64,000 bases of DNA from contig JAMPGY010000002.1 in the NCBI GenBank assembly GCA_023663705.1, positions 1 through 64,000 on the forward strand. The letters run 5' to 3'. The position numbers and the translations under genes were made by a program. The notes below the pieces were generated by a model. It saw nothing but the letters and a program-made list of their open reading frames with translations, did no database searches and was not told where the DNA came from. Positions 9,856-19,219 of the stretch are shown piece after piece. The first letter of the stretch is position 1. Every line of letters begins with the position of its first letter. The stretch comes from Clostridium sp. GTDB lineage: Bacteria > Bacteroidota > Bacteroidia > Bacteroidales > Bacteroidaceae.

Positions 9856-12768
9856 TTATTTCGGGAGCAGGAATTTCAGGATGCCGGCCATTATCTGCCG
9901 GCGTATGCTGTCGTCGGTGATGCTCTCGTAGGGGAATCCCAGGGTCATGCAGCGGTAGTCGGGTCCGGCGTATGCCGTTGCGGCTGATTGGTTGCCGTTG
10001 AGATAGAGCATGGCGCAATACGATCCGTCGGTCGGTTGCAGGTTGCTGCACGAAGGCACTGCGTAACGGGTTTCGTTGAGGCTGTTGTAGAGTTCGAACT
10101 GTACGTTCATGCCCCGTAGGGAAGGTATTTCCACGGAAGGAATCTGTCCGGTCGGGATACATCTCGTCACGGTGGTCAGGAAGTGTTGTTCGGTTTCGGT
10201 TGTGCCCGATGCCAGATAAGCGCCACTCACCAGCAGGTTTCCTCCGTGCCGGGCATACTCCGTCAATTGCCGGCACATCCGGTCGCCCAGCAGGTCGTAG
10301 TTTCGTGTGCTGTATCCGTCGTTGCGTTGCAACCCCAATATGAGGTCGATGACAGGATAGGCGTTGAGATCTACCGTTGCCGTTTCGACGGCCGAACGGC
10401 TGCACGAAGAGACGGAATAGCCGCCGGCACTCCGGATGTCCCGTCCGTGCAGTACGGGATAGTCGAATGTGTTGCCTGCCACGATCATTCCCTCCAGTTC
10501 GTTGCCGCTGAATCCCAGAGCTTGTTCGTCGGGCTGGTTGGCTTTGTCCTTGTTGAAGATGAGTTGTGCCCCGCTGAATTCCGGTGTACACATGTAGGCT
10601 ACGCCGGGATCGGCATGCAGATCGAAACCTTGCAGCGAGTCGTTTTCAAACGGTTGTGGGCCGGCTGTCCGTTGAAAACCGTTGATGATAAGCAGATTGC
10701 CGCGCGCGTTAGAGGCTTTGAGCGCACAAAGTACCTCCGAAGGCATGCTCTCGCCACCTGCGTTTACGGCCGCCACCTTGAAGCTATAGAGCGCATCCGT
10801 CTCCAACTCCCGGGTGAGGTGCGTGTCGGTGGTGTAGGTGCCGTTGTCAAAGTCTTCGCCGTCTTTGCGGGTATACACCACATATCCGGCAGGTTTGGCC
10901 TCCGGTTCCAACGGATCGTTGACGGCGGACCAACTCAGGCTGACTTCGGATTTCTGTGGATGAATCCGTGCGGCAAAGTCGGTCACAGGCAACGGTTGTA
11001 TGATGCCCCGGCTGTTGTGCATGATGGCGCTGTAGCGCACGATGGCCTTGTAGACGGCACGTGCCAGGGTGAACCTGAAATACGGGTCGTTGCCCAGTTT
11101 CATATCGGCGAAATTCTGGTGGGAGAGCATCTCCAGGATCATGGAAGGCACACCGGGCACACGTGTCTCGCTGTAGTTGCGGTCGAACATCTGCCGGCGA
11201 TTCCAGCGACCGAAGGTGCTCGACAGATCACTGCACACCTGGCTCATCACCATGTCGCACAGGTCGCGTGAACTCAGACGTGACAGTCCGGATGCCAGCA
11301 CGCCGTCGTTGGCATTTGTGGTATAGATGCCCAATGTGCCCACCAGTGAGTGATCCATGCGGTAGCCTGCATCGCTGTGTAGTGCCACCGACATTTCTAT
11401 CGGCACCCGCAGTCCGCTGTCAGCCGGCAGGTAGACGGACCCGCCCGCCACGTAATTGGTCATGAACGAACGCGTGTTGATGTCGTCGGCATAGTCGCTG
11501 AGCCCGTCCTTGCGGCTGTACACCGAGTCGGGCATGCCGGCCCACTGGGCTGAGTAGCGGGCTCCTTCCAGGAAACGGGGCAGTCCGCTCACGGTGGGAG
11601 CCGTGATGGAGTCGCCGCGGGCGATGTTTCCCATGCCTCCGCCCAAGCGCACGGCATCCGCTGTCACGCATCCGCGATGGTCGCTACGGTTGGTGAGCAT
11701 CACGTAATTGTTGCGTTCATCGTCCGGTGCAAAATCGAATGTGCCCAGATACACCCATGTGCCACCGCCCATTTGCTGGTTTACCTTGAAGTTGGTGGTG
11801 ATGCCTTTGTGTCTCACCGTATAGCGGGCGTCGGGCACACTGGTGGGCAGCGAGGCATAGGAGACATACACTGCATACCGCCCCTCTTTGCGGATGGCCG
11901 GAAACCACGTCATCGCGGACTGCTGGTTTTTGCCGGTCACGGTATGAGCCGACAGGGCGGTACCTTCCCGGAACGGATTCTCATGTTCCTGATACGTATT
12001 CCTCAGGGCGGCAAATCCCGGTCCGCAGGTCTGCCATTCGTGTTTTCCCGTCTTCTGCAGCAGACGCCCCTGCCTGCCGGACGTGTCGTTGTCCACAATC
12101 ACTTCTTCCCGTTGCCAGTCTCTTTCCCGTGGTGTGAACACGATGGCGCCGGCATTCTCGAGCATGGGAATGAGGTAGGGTACGACAATTGTCTGGGTGA
12201 ATAGGTCCTCGCAGGTGCAGTAGAGCGTGGGGCGCTGCCACACCCATTCGCCAAGGGCATGCTTGAAATATCGTCCGTGGCTGGCCCACAGCGAGATGTG
12301 ACGCCCGTGCAGGCCGTGGGAGGCTTTGTAGGGCAGTGAGGTGCGGTTTGTCCATGGTTCGCCTTTGTATTCCAGCCCCTTCCATGTGCGTCGTGTCTCC
12401 CGGTTTGTGTTCAATGACGAGGGAATCAATTCCTCAATGGGGGTGTTGAATCCATAGATTGTCAGCCGGTATGTGTTGTAGGGCATCGGTAACGACTGTT
12501 TCACATCCCGATAGAGGTTTTCCACTTTCTCGGGGGTGAACGGTTGTCCGGCAAAGAGTTCGTTCATATAAATGTGCAGCTCTTTACGCCCGTTGTCGAT
12601 GCGTATGTCCTCTATCCGTCCCCGGTCTCCGGGGGTGGTGACGGCTGTCACATAGCGCTGGAACACATCGCTCAGTTTGGTCTTGATGACTTTGTCGGCG
12701 CGCTGGCCATAAACGGAAAAGCCCAGCAAGCAAAAACTTGCCAGGGCTGTCAGAATACGTTTTCTCAT
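9856..12768 (-). CDS. exported N-acetylmuramoyl-L-alanine amidase with inserted golvesin-like and FnIII domains
   Basis: 970 residues with a signal peptide (about 1-21, VYGQ). An Amidase_3-type catalytic domain is recognisable: His164 in SLWASHG, Glu187 in CTCEDLF, His464 in ALHSDAG and Glu546 in MILEMLSH are the expected zinc ligands and catalytic Glu. Between Glu187 and His464 lies a beta-rich insert (about residues 285-378, RYAVYVSYASLP... VNQQMGGGTWVYLGTF ... VTADAVRLGGG) typical of the golvesin C-terminal-like domain. A fibronectin III domain follows (about 600-700), then a glutamine-amidotransferase-like or unassigned C-terminal region. Such proteins are often mis-named xanthan lyase. 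Role inferred: trimming of peptidoglycan at the cell surface or periplasm. It is 13 bases after the acyltransferase gene. Confidence 0.8.
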   Translation of the reverse strand: MRKRILTALASFCLLGFSVYGQRADKVIKTKLSDVFQRYVTAVTTPGDRGRIEDIRIDNGRKELHIYMNELFAGQPFTPEKVENLYRDVKQSLPMPYNTYRLTIYGFNTPIEELIPSSLNTNRETRRTWKGLEYKGEPWTNRTSLPYKASHGLHGRHISLWASHGRYFKHALGEWVWQRPTLYCTCEDLFTQTIVVPYLIPMLENAGAIVFTPRERDWQREEVIVDNDTSGRQGRLLQKTGKHEWQTCGPGFAALRNTYQEHENPFREGTALSAHTVTGKNQQSAMTWFPAIRKEGRYAVYVSYASLPTSVPDARYTVRHKGITTNFKVNQQMGGGTWVYLGTFDFAPDDERNNYVMLTNRSDHRGCVTADAVRLGGGMGNIARGDSITAPTVSGLPRFLEGARYSAQWAGMPDSVYSRKDGLSDYADDINTRSFMTNYVAGGSVYLPADSGLRVPIEMSVALHSDAGYRMDHSLVGTLGIYTTNANDGVLASGLSRLSSRDLCDMVMSQVCSDLSSTFGRWNRRQMFDRNYSETRVPGVPSMILEMLSHQNFADMKLGNDPYFRFTLARAVYKAIVRYSAIMHNSRGIIQPLPVTDFAARIHPQKSEVSLSWSAVNDPLEPEAKPAGYVVYTRKDGEDFDNGTYTTDTHLTRELETDALYSFKVAAVNAGGESMPSEVLCALKASNARGNLLIINGFQRTAGPQPFENDSLQGFDLHADPGVAYMCTPEFSGAQLIFNKDKANQPDEQALGFSGNELEGMIVAGNTFDYPVLHGRDIRSAGGYSVSSCSRSAVETATVDLNAYPVIDLILGLQRNDGYSTRNYDLLGDRMCRQLTEYARHGGNLLVSGAYLASGTTETEQHFLTTVTRCIPTGQIPSVEIPSLRGMNVQFELYNSLNETRYAVPSCSNLQPTDGSYCAMLYLNGNQSAATAYAGPDYRCMTLGFPYESITDDSIRRQIMAGILKFLLPK

Positions 12769-12781
12769 GGTTACATGCGGG

Positions 12782-13336
12782 TTACAATGTACCTATGGTG
12801 AATTTTTCGGGATGACGTCCCGTGAAGTCCTTGAAATACATCTTGATTTCCTTCATCTGCGTATCGATGTCTCCGTCGGGGTGTATCTCCTTGGTGCAGA
12901 CGATACGTTTGTCGTGATAGTCGAGTCCGTAGAGCAGGATGGGCAGGTCGGCCTTGAGCGCGATGTAATAAAACCCCTTCTTCCAATCCTCGACAGCCGA
13001 GCGTGTTCCCTCGGGAGTAATGGCCAGGTGAAAGGATTCTCTTTTTCGAGCCACTTCGGCCAACTGATCGGTCATGCTCATGTTCTTGCTGCGGTACACG
13101 GGTATACCGCCCAGCCAACGCATGAAGCCTCCCAACGGCCAGAAAAACCACTCTTTTTTCATCAGGAAGTCGCAACGGAACCCTATGGCCCGACTGTAGA
13201 GCATGCCTATCAGGAAATCCAGATTGCTGGTGTGAGGAGCCACGGCGATGATGTATTTGTTCCTGAGCGGAACGGTAACCTCGGCTTTCCATCCCATCAG
13301 TCTGAACAGAATGAAATGACAGACAGATTTAATCAT
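12782..13336 (-). CDS. 1-acylglycerol-3-phosphate O-acyltransferase-like protein
   Basis: 184 residues. The HX4D acyltransferase motif is present as APHTSNLD (His, four residues, Asp) and the second motif as PEGTRS, followed by WKKGFYYIA. This is the PlsC/LPLAT fold; the short length and the GGIPVYRSKN motif fit the subgroup that may acylate lysophospholipids or other membrane lipids. Probably a peripheral inner-membrane enzyme. It sits in a tight minus-strand run (13349 gene, this gene, amidase) with gaps of about 12 bases. A second, longer PlsC lies at 24219. Confidence 0.82.
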   Translation of the reverse strand: MIKSVCHFILFRLMGWKAEVTVPLRNKYIIAVAPHTSNLDFLIGMLYSRAIGFRCDFLMKKEWFFWPLGGFMRWLGGIPVYRSKNMSMTDQLAEVARKRESFHLAITPEGTRSAVEDWKKGFYYIALKADLPILLYGLDYHDKRIVCTKEIHPDGDIDTQMKEIKMYFKDFTGRHPEKFTIGTL

Positions 13337-13348
13337 GCCATGCCGGGA

Positions 13349-13618
13349 TTAGAGCAGAGCGGAAAGCGCCTTGTAAATCTCGTCCGACTCCTGACTGAAG
13401 TCGTTTTCCAGTTTGGAGAAGAACTGGCGGGTGTTTCCGGGCTCCACGTGGTTCACACGGCTCAGCATGTCGGTCTGCAGGTTGAGCACACGCACCATAA
13501 TGGGGTCAATGTCCTCGTGCTTAACCTCTTTGTTGAACAACTGTATTGCCACGCAGTCGGCAAACATCTCACTGCAACGTGCGTTGATATTTTTTTTCAA
13601 AATGCGTCTTTTAGCCAT
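13349..13618 (-). CDS. conserved small hypothetical protein
   Basis: 89 residues, no signal or membrane segment, predicted helical: MAKRRILKKNINARCSEM then an acidic/aromatic second half (RQFFSKLENDFSQESDEIY). No family recognised. First gene of the run leading to the acyltransferase and amidase; a near-consensus -7 box (TACCTTTA on minus, 13658-13651) lies about 35 bases upstream. Confidence 0.65.
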   Translation of the reverse strand: MAKRRILKKNINARCSEMFADCVAIQLFNKEVKHEDIDPIMVRVLNLQTDMLSRVNHVEPGNTRQFFSKLENDFSQESDEIYKALSALL

Positions 13619-13728
13619 ATTGTTTTATGTTTAGGTTAGATAAGTTTGTGTAAAGGTAGTCATTTTCTTTGGAAATCCGCCTGCTTCCGGTTTTTTATTG
13701 CTTAAAACTTGTTTTTTCAATCCCTCTC

Positions 13729-13760
13729 TTTCGTAATCTCCTCAAAAAACGCTAATTTTG
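13729..13760 (+). promoter_or_regulatory. promoter of pfp
   Basis: TTTC at 13729-13732, 20 bases, TAATTTTG at 13753-13760: a near-perfect Bacteroidetes promoter giving a leader of about 45 bases before the pfp ATG. Confidence 0.65.
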
Positions 13761-13812
13761 TGCACCTATAAGAAATATTAATATTCAATTACATTATAAA
13801 CGGATTAAAGTT

Positions 13813-15450
13813 ATGGAAAAAAGTGCATTGCAAATTGCAAGAGCTGCTTATCAGCCCAAGTTGCCGAAGGGTTTGCAGGGTAGCGTGAGTGTGAAAGAAG
13901 GTGCTCCCACACAGTCGGTTGCCGATCAGGAGGAAATCAAGAAGTTGTTTCCCAACACTTACGGCATGCCCCTCATCGAGTTTGTTCCCGGAGAGGCTAA
14001 GGAATACGCTCCCATCAATGTGGGTGTGATCCTTTCCGGTGGTCAGGCTCCCGGCGGACACAACGTGATCTGCGGTTTGTTCGACGGTCTGAAGCGTCTG
14101 AATCCGGCCAATAAACTGTATGGATTCATCCTTGGCCCCGGCGGCTTGGTGGATCACAACTATAAGGAACTGACGGCCGACATCATTGACGAATACCGCA
14201 ACACGGGCGGTTTCGACATGATCGGTTCGGGTCGCACCAAACTGGAGAAGGAGGAACAGTTCGAGAAGGGTCTGGAGATTATCCGCGAGTTGGGCATCAA
14301 AGCTATCGTGATCATCGGTGGTGACGACTCCAATACCAATGCTTGTGTGCTGGCCGAGTATTATGCCGCCAAGCAGTATGGCGTGCAGGTAATCGGTTGC
14401 CCGAAGACCATTGATGGCGACTTGAAGAACGAGCAGATCGAGACATCTTTCGGTTTCGACACCGCTTGTAAGACCTATGCCGAGGTAATCGGTAACATTC
14501 AGCGCGATGCCAATTCCGCATGCAAATACTGGCACTTCATCAAACTGATGGGTCGTTCGGCTTCCCACATCGCCTTGGAGTGTGCCCTGCAGTGTCAGCC
14601 CAACATCTGTATCATCTCTGAGGAAGTAGAAGAGAAGAACCAGACGCTGGACGACATCGTTACATACATTGCCCAGACTGTAGCCGACCGTGCCGCTGCA
14701 GGCAACAATTTCGGTACGGTGCTGATTCCCGAAGGTCTCATCGAGTTCATCCCCGCCATGAAGAAGCTCATCGCCGAGCTCAACGACCTGCTGGCTACTC
14801 CGGAAGGCGAAGCCGTGGAGAAGGATGCTCAGCGCGAGTGGATTCTGGGCAAACTCTCTGCCGAGAACAAGGCCATTTACGAATCTCTGCCCTTGGGCGT
14901 GGCCGCACAGCTCACGATGGAGCGCGACCCGCACGGAAACGTACAGGTGTCTCTCATCGAAACGGAGAAACTGCTCTCCGAGATGGTTGCTGCCAAGTTG
15001 GCCGAATGGAAGTCTGCCGGCAAGTATACGGGCAAGTTTGCAGCCCAGCACCACTTCTTCGGTTACGAAGGACGTTGCGCCGCTCCCTCCAACTACGATG
15101 CCGACTATTGCTACGCTCTGGGTACCAGCGCTGCCATGCTGATGGCCAACGGCAAGACCGGTTATATGGCTATCGTGAAGAATACCACAGCTCCTGCCGC
15201 CGAATGGGTGGCCGGCGGTGTGCCCATCACGATGATGATGAACATGGAGAAGCGTCACGGCGAGATGAAGCCTGTAATCAAGAAAGCCTTGGTTCGCTTG
15301 GACGGTGCTCCTTTCAAGGCATTCGCCGCACAGCGTGAGCGTTGGGCCAAGGAAACGGCTTTCGTTTATCCCGGTCCCATCCAGTATTTCGGTCCTACGG
15401 AAGTATGCGACCAGTCTACCAAGACATTGCAGCTGGAGCAGGCTAAGTGA
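13813..15450 (+). CDS. pfp: pyrophosphate--fructose 6-phosphate 1-phosphotransferase
   Basis: 545 residues, the long (beta-subunit-like) PPi-PFK class. Gly169-Gly-Asp-Asp172 in [11 protein letters not shown] is the PPi-type motif (ATP-PFK has GGDG), and PKTIDGD at 197-203 carries the catalytic Asp region. N-terminal [14 protein letters not shown] binds the phosphate donor. The enzyme converts fructose 6-phosphate to fructose 1,6-bisphosphate reversibly with PPi, in the cytoplasm. Monocistronic by appearance: own promoter and a strong hairpin just after the stop. Strong codon bias toward C/G-ending codons suggests high expression. Confidence 0.95.
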   Translation: MEKSALQIARAAYQPKLPKGLQGSVSVKEGAPTQSVADQEEIKKLFPNTYGMPLIEFVPGEAKEYAPINVGVILSGGQAPGGHNVICGLFDGLKRLNPANKLYGFILGPGGLVDHNYKELTADIIDEYRNTGGFDMIGSGRTKLEKEEQFEKGLEIIRELGIKAIVIIGGDDSNTNACVLAEYYAAKQYGVQVIGCPKTIDGDLKNEQIETSFGFDTACKTYAEVIGNIQRDANSACKYWHFIKLMGRSASHIALECALQCQPNICIISEEVEEKNQTLDDIVTYIAQTVADRAAAGNNFGTVLIPEGLIEFIPAMKKLIAELNDLLATPEGEAVEKDAQREWILGKLSAENKAIYESLPLGVAAQLTMERDPHGNVQVSLIETEKLLSEMVAAKLAEWKSAGKYTGKFAAQHHFFGYEGRCAAPSNYDADYCYALGTSAAMLMANGKTGYMAIVKNTTAPAAEWVAGGVPITMMMNMEKRHGEMKPVIKKALVRLDGAPFKAFAAQRERWAKETAFVYPGPIQYFGPTEVCDQSTKTLQLEQAK

Positions 15451-15474
15451 TTTTTTCAGACTAATTAATTAGCA

Positions 15475-15520
15475 AGTCCCTCCGCCCCCCCCCAAAAAAA
15501 AATCGGGCGGAGGGACTTTG
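15475..15520 (+). terminator. terminator after pfp with C9/A9 loop
   Basis: A 13-bp stem AGTCCCTCCGCCC / GGGCGGAGGGACT (15475-15487 with 15505-15517) followed by TTT. The loop holds extra C residues and a run of nine A. Confidence 0.7.
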
Positions 15521-15555
15521 AAAAACTGAATAACGTAAATCCCCTTGCTATCACG

Positions 15556-16458
15556 ATGAGCGAACCGAAGACCGCTTTGCCTACGCCGCGCAGACAAAAA
15601 CGCACTCCGCGCAAGCCCAGGCAGGAAAACTCGGGCAAGTCTAAAAAGAAAAAGACCGGTCGGCTCTTTTTCCAGCGTTGGCCGTTGTGGGCCTTGTGGA
15701 CGGGGGGATTGCTGGTTGTCCTTCTTTATATAGCCGGTTTCCATTACTTCTTCATCGGCCCGTCGTCTTTCCGTTGGAAGGCAATGTATGGCGAGGTCGA
15801 TTATCCCGACGGCTTCAAGGTGCATGGTATAGATGTGTCCCATTATCAGGAGAATATTGATTGGGAGCGTCTGCGAAATGCCGATATCAGATCGTTCCCC
15901 GTAAGTTTTGTGTTCATCAAGGCTACCGAAGGCGTGTCTTTGATAGACGAAAACTTCAATCAGAATTTTTATCAGGCGCGCCGCAACGACATTGTGCGTG
16001 GTGCTTATCATTTTTTCTCCCCCGACTGCGATGCAGAGCGTCAGGCACGGTTCTTCCTCAAACAGGTGCATCTCGAGCCCGGTGATCTTCCCCCGGTGCT
16101 CGATGTGGAGAAAACCGGCGGACTCACCCCCGCACAGTTGCAGAAGGCCGTGAAACGCTGGCTGGACATCGTGGAGGCGGAATATGGGGTGAAACCCATT
16201 CTTTACACGGGCTATAAGTTCAAACTCGATTATCTCAACACACCCGATTTCGACGACTATCCCTATTGGATAGCCCACTACTATGTGGACAAACTCTCGT
16301 ATCAAGGCGACTGGAAGTTCTGGCAGCATACAGACTGCGGACGTGTGGACGGTATTCGCGGCTATGTGGACTGCAATATCTTCAGCGGTTCGATGGCTGA
16401 ACTGAAGGCTCTGACTATACCCGAGGAAGCGGATGATGAATTGTTGCCGGAAGAATAG
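15556..16458 (+). CDS. membrane-anchored GH25 lysozyme-like muramidase
   Basis: 300 residues. A strongly basic cytoplasmic tail (about 1-38), one membrane helix (WALWTGGLLVVLLYIAGF, about 40-60), then a GH25 domain: GIDVSHYQ with the first catalytic-site Asp, FVFIKATEG, GAYHFFSP and LDVEKTGG with the Asp-x-Glu pair. GH25 enzymes cut beta-1,4 bonds between MurNAc and GlcNAc. The anchor suggests a periplasmic role in wall remodelling. It has no promoter that I can see and lies 105 bases after pfp, beyond the terminator. Confidence 0.88.
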   Translation: MSEPKTALPTPRRQKRTPRKPRQENSGKSKKKKTGRLFFQRWPLWALWTGGLLVVLLYIAGFHYFFIGPSSFRWKAMYGEVDYPDGFKVHGIDVSHYQENIDWERLRNADIRSFPVSFVFIKATEGVSLIDENFNQNFYQARRNDIVRGAYHFFSPDCDAERQARFFLKQVHLEPGDLPPVLDVEKTGGLTPAQLQKAVKRWLDIVEAEYGVKPILYTGYKFKLDYLNTPDFDDYPYWIAHYYVDKLSYQGDWKFWQHTDCGRVDGIRGYVDCNIFSGSMAELKALTIPEEADDELLPEE

Positions 16459-16765
16459 TAAAATCTCAGGGCTGTTCTTTTGTATAATTAATATATAAAG
16501 GCGGGCAAAAGTGCTTAGTTGGAAAATTGGAACTTTCCAACTGGGAATTTCTATTTTTCCAACTGGAAGCCTTGATTTTCTCTTTTTTTCAAATCTGCCT
16601 TGCTTTATAACAAAATAGAAATGTAACAAAAGTGTGTGGAGGAACACCTTAAGACCTCTCTTGCGAGAGGCGGCAACTTCATGCCAAGCTCTATTTTAGA
16701 AGCACAACTTCGTCCGATGCAATAATATTTTTTAGGAATATAATAGCTTTTTCGTGTTAATTCAT
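16459..16765 (+). other. intergenic region with repeated TTCCAACTGG hairpin
   Basis: AT-rich non-coding stretch. AGTTGGAAA (16517-16525) pairs with TTTCCAACT (16534-16542); the right arm motif recurs at about 16557-16566. This may be a weak terminator of the lysozyme gene. No gene seen. Confidence 0.35.
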
Positions 16766-16773
16766 TACCTTTG
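16766..16773 (+). promoter_or_regulatory. -7 box of the structured RNA
   Basis: TACCTTTG fully matches TAnnTTTG; the -33 region is not convincing. Transcription would begin near 16780. Confidence 0.45.
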
Positions 16774-16779
16774 CATTGA

Positions 16780-17010
16780 CTCTACATGTTGGTGCTTGCA
16801 TGGACAAGGATGAGATTCAACGGAATTCATTAGCTTCCTATGCTGTTGGATGGAAAGAGATTTCTTTCGGGATACAACAAAAGCACGAAACAGCCTGCGC
16901 CGGGTCTGAAAGACATATTTTCCTGAAGGAGTATGTCCGACAGACGGAAAACGAAGGGTGGGTGTGGAGTTGCTATATTAAGAAAAGCGTTTATCAAACG
17001 CTGGTTTTGA
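16780..17010 (+). ncRNA. structured non-coding RNA candidate, possibly Bacteroidales 6S-like
   Basis: A stand-alone unit of about 230 bases: -7 box at 16766-16773, and a terminator stem AGCGTTT/AAACGCT (16986-16992 with 16996-17002) followed by GGTTTT. Inside are several strong helices: TGTTG...CAACA enclosing GAAAG...CTTTC (about 16843-16886), and GACATA..TCC-GAA-GGA..TATGTC (about 16911-16936). The 5' ACTCTAC can pair with 3' GTGGAGT, as expected for a long closed rod. An 80-codon open frame over it has no family features and is rejected. Size, isolation and rod-like pairing fit 6S RNA (the Bacteroidales-1 motif); I could not confirm this by alignment. Confidence 0.45.
16986..17008 (+). terminator. 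terminator of the structured RNA
   Basis: Perfect 7-bp stem AGCGTTT/AAACGCT with a 3-base loop, then GGTTTT. Confidence 0.55.
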
Positions 17011-17333
17011 CGTCTTGAAATCTCGCAAATTTCCAATGTTCTGTCAGAACACAGCAACGGTAGATGCCTAAGGGATGTTTTTTATAAATATCCTTATGCT
17101 TGTTTCATATACCTTTAATAGAGGGGGATGTGGAATAGTGTGAGGTGTATAGATAAAAATCCATCGGCGTGGGCTCTGCGTTGCTCGTTCAACAGAACAA
17201 GGCAATGCGAGAGCCTCAAGGCGTGGAACGAGTGACAGGTCGGATCTCCACGCTTCTTTTTTTATGGTCAATCAAGTCTTTATTTATGTAACAGCGTCGG
17301 TGTAGGGAGATTGATCGACACATATTTATTTTT
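17011..17333 (+). other. intergenic region with second hairpin-rich segment
   Basis: Non-coding. GCTCTGCGTTGC (from about 17171) pairs imperfectly with GCAATGCGAGAGC (to about 17217), and a perfect terminator follows at 17221-17263. A near -7 box TACCTTTA is at 17110-17117. Could be a second small RNA or the long leader of the envelope operon; nothing decides. Confidence 0.35.
17221..17263 (+). terminator. strong intrinsic terminator
   Basis: GCGTGGA (17221-17227) pairs with TCCACGC (17247-17253) and is followed by TTCTTTTTTT (17254-17263). It ends a plus-strand transcript before the envelope operon begins at 17334. Confidence 0.7.
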
Positions 17334-19199
17334 ATGAGAAGTATCTATGCAAAGGGATTCTTGTTTTTATCCGTAGCTTGTTTGCCCGCAGGAATATGGG
17401 CTCAGTCGGCTATGGAGGAGGATGAACCTGTCGCGGAGGAGCGGGAGTTGGCAGTGGATCCGGTTGAGCCTGAGACCTATCGCCGGAGTTCGTTGTGTCT
17501 CATGTTGATTACCGATCAGGGTGATCAATATGCCAAGGCCATTGAAGAACAATTCCATGCCATGCCCTTGCCGGCTCGCTACAACGATTTGAACGTGGCC
17601 GTCAGGGTGCTGAACATATCCAAGAAGAAATCCTTCGAGAAGCGTGTGACAGAGGCGCTCGAGGATAGGGACTTGGCCAAGGAACTGGTGGGCAAGTGGT
17701 TCAATCGTGATTACCAAGGGCGGATGAACATGAATCGCATCCACGACTGGGGCGGTTACAATGCCACTTATTCCGATCTGAAGCGTGCGCAGAGCACAGA
17801 ACGCGGACTGTCCTTGCTCACGGATGAAGGCGAAGAACTGCTGAAAAATACCTTTGTGCTGGTGTGTGACATCCGCTACTATGATAAGCGTAGGACGGGA
17901 GAGGCTTTTTCCGCTCTTTTTGCCGTTGCGGCCGGTGCGATGAATGCTATGGCGCAGCAGCAGGCGCAGAAAGGAAATACCGCCAATGCCGAGTTGTACA
18001 GTTCGATATCGTCGCTGGGTGTGGCGGGAAGTGCCTTGTCTCAGGAGATAGCCGGTTTTTCGGTCAATATTCAAGCCTATCTCTATCAGTTGAAGTGGAA
18101 CGATAAGTTGCGTGACAAGATGTACGGTCAGTATTGGGTGGATGAGACAACGCCCGAAGACGAGGCCCGCAGTCGTCGGGCTGCTTTCGATAGTGATAAG
18201 AAATCGTTTCAGTTGGAATATTTGGGCAAGTACCGTTCGCGCAGTAGCCGCACCGTCTCCAAAAGTACCAACAATCTGGATTTGGTCATCCGTCAGGTGT
18301 GTTCCGATGCGGTGGACAAGGGTATCAACAATTTGGCGAAGATGTATCCCGTGTTCAAGCCCAAGACACCTTTCACGTGCGACAATGGCAATATTTATGC
18401 CTATATCGGTACCAAGGAAGGTGTGAACCTTAAGTCGAAATACGAGGTGTTGGAGACGAAGAAAAAGAAACACGGTTTTGAATACAAAAAAGTGGGAACC
18501 GTGGTGCCTGTGGTGGACGGGATTTGGAAGAATACCAATCTGTCGATAACAACAGACAGCCTTGAGGAAAAGCATAGAGGGACTCAATTCCGCCGCAAGA
18601 GCGGACGCCGTGATATCTGTAATCAGGGATTGCAGTTGCGCGAGATGGGTAAGTTGGGCTATCAGTACAAGCGTCATAATTTGTATGTAGGGGCAATTGT
18701 CGGTTCCAGTAGCATACCGAAGGATGAACTCATAGAGGAAATTGAAGGTAGTGGAAAATCCCGACATGCGTTCGGTTTGTCGTATGATGATAATAGCGTT
18801 GTTGGTGGCTTTGGTGTAGGGTGGGTGATAAACTATCATTCTCGTTTTTCATGGAATGCCGTGACGTGGAATATGCTTGGTGGAGGAGGTTTTATGGAAT
18901 TGGATCTTTCAACCGGATTCATACTTCGTGCCAAACCTTGGGGAAAGAATGGAAGGTGGACTTGGTTTGTGTGGCCAAGCTTGGGATACCAGTTTGCTTA
19001 TGTATCCAAACCTTGCAGCTATAATTTGAATTACAGTTGGTCGAGTGATCGAGTTTGGTCTGAAAACCAAAAGGTAATATATACCGGAACGGCCTTTCAT
19101 TATGATGTAAAGGTAGGTATGAACATCAACGAACATCTCTTTGTGGCGGCCAATATATCCAAGTACTATAAGGCCGGTACTTTTGGTTTCTTGTTTTAA
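17334..19199 (+). CDS. exported protein, probable C-terminal beta-barrel, unknown function
   Basis: 621 residues with a signal peptide (cleavage near residue 23, IWAQS). Residues about 30-330 look globular and mixed (CLMLITDQGDQYAKAIEEQF..., VLVCDIRYYDKRR...), with an Ala/Gln-rich stretch near 200-225. From about residue 400 the chain alternates Gly/aromatic/hydrophobic residues (YVGAIVGSS, VGGFGVGWVINYHSRFSW, WTWFVWPSLGYQFAYV) and ends in Phe (GTFGFLF), which is how outer-membrane barrels end. No family recognised. First gene of a six-gene operon of exported proteins. Confidence 0.7.
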   Translation: MRSIYAKGFLFLSVACLPAGIWAQSAMEEDEPVAEERELAVDPVEPETYRRSSLCLMLITDQGDQYAKAIEEQFHAMPLPARYNDLNVAVRVLNISKKKSFEKRVTEALEDRDLAKELVGKWFNRDYQGRMNMNRIHDWGGYNATYSDLKRAQSTERGLSLLTDEGEELLKNTFVLVCDIRYYDKRRTGEAFSALFAVAAGAMNAMAQQQAQKGNTANAELYSSISSLGVAGSALSQEIAGFSVNIQAYLYQLKWNDKLRDKMYGQYWVDETTPEDEARSRRAAFDSDKKSFQLEYLGKYRSRSSRTVSKSTNNLDLVIRQVCSDAVDKGINNLAKMYPVFKPKTPFTCDNGNIYAYIGTKEGVNLKSKYEVLETKKKKHGFEYKKVGTVVPVVDGIWKNTNLSITTDSLEEKHRGTQFRRKSGRRDICNQGLQLREMGKLGYQYKRHNLYVGAIVGSSSIPKDELIEEIEGSGKSRHAFGLSYDDNSVVGGFGVGWVINYHSRFSWNAVTWNMLGGGGFMELDLSTGFILRAKPWGKNGRWTWFVWPSLGYQFAYVSKPCSYNLNYSWSSDRVWSENQKVIYTGTAFHYDVKVGMNINEHLFVAANISKYYKAGTFGFLF

Positions 19200-19219
19200 C
19201 AACCAATTGAATAAAACTT

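Noticed and set aside
16776-17018. 80-codon open frame over the structured RNA
   Set aside because: Overlaps strong helices and a terminator; no signal peptide or family motif, and the promoter position suits an RNA start.
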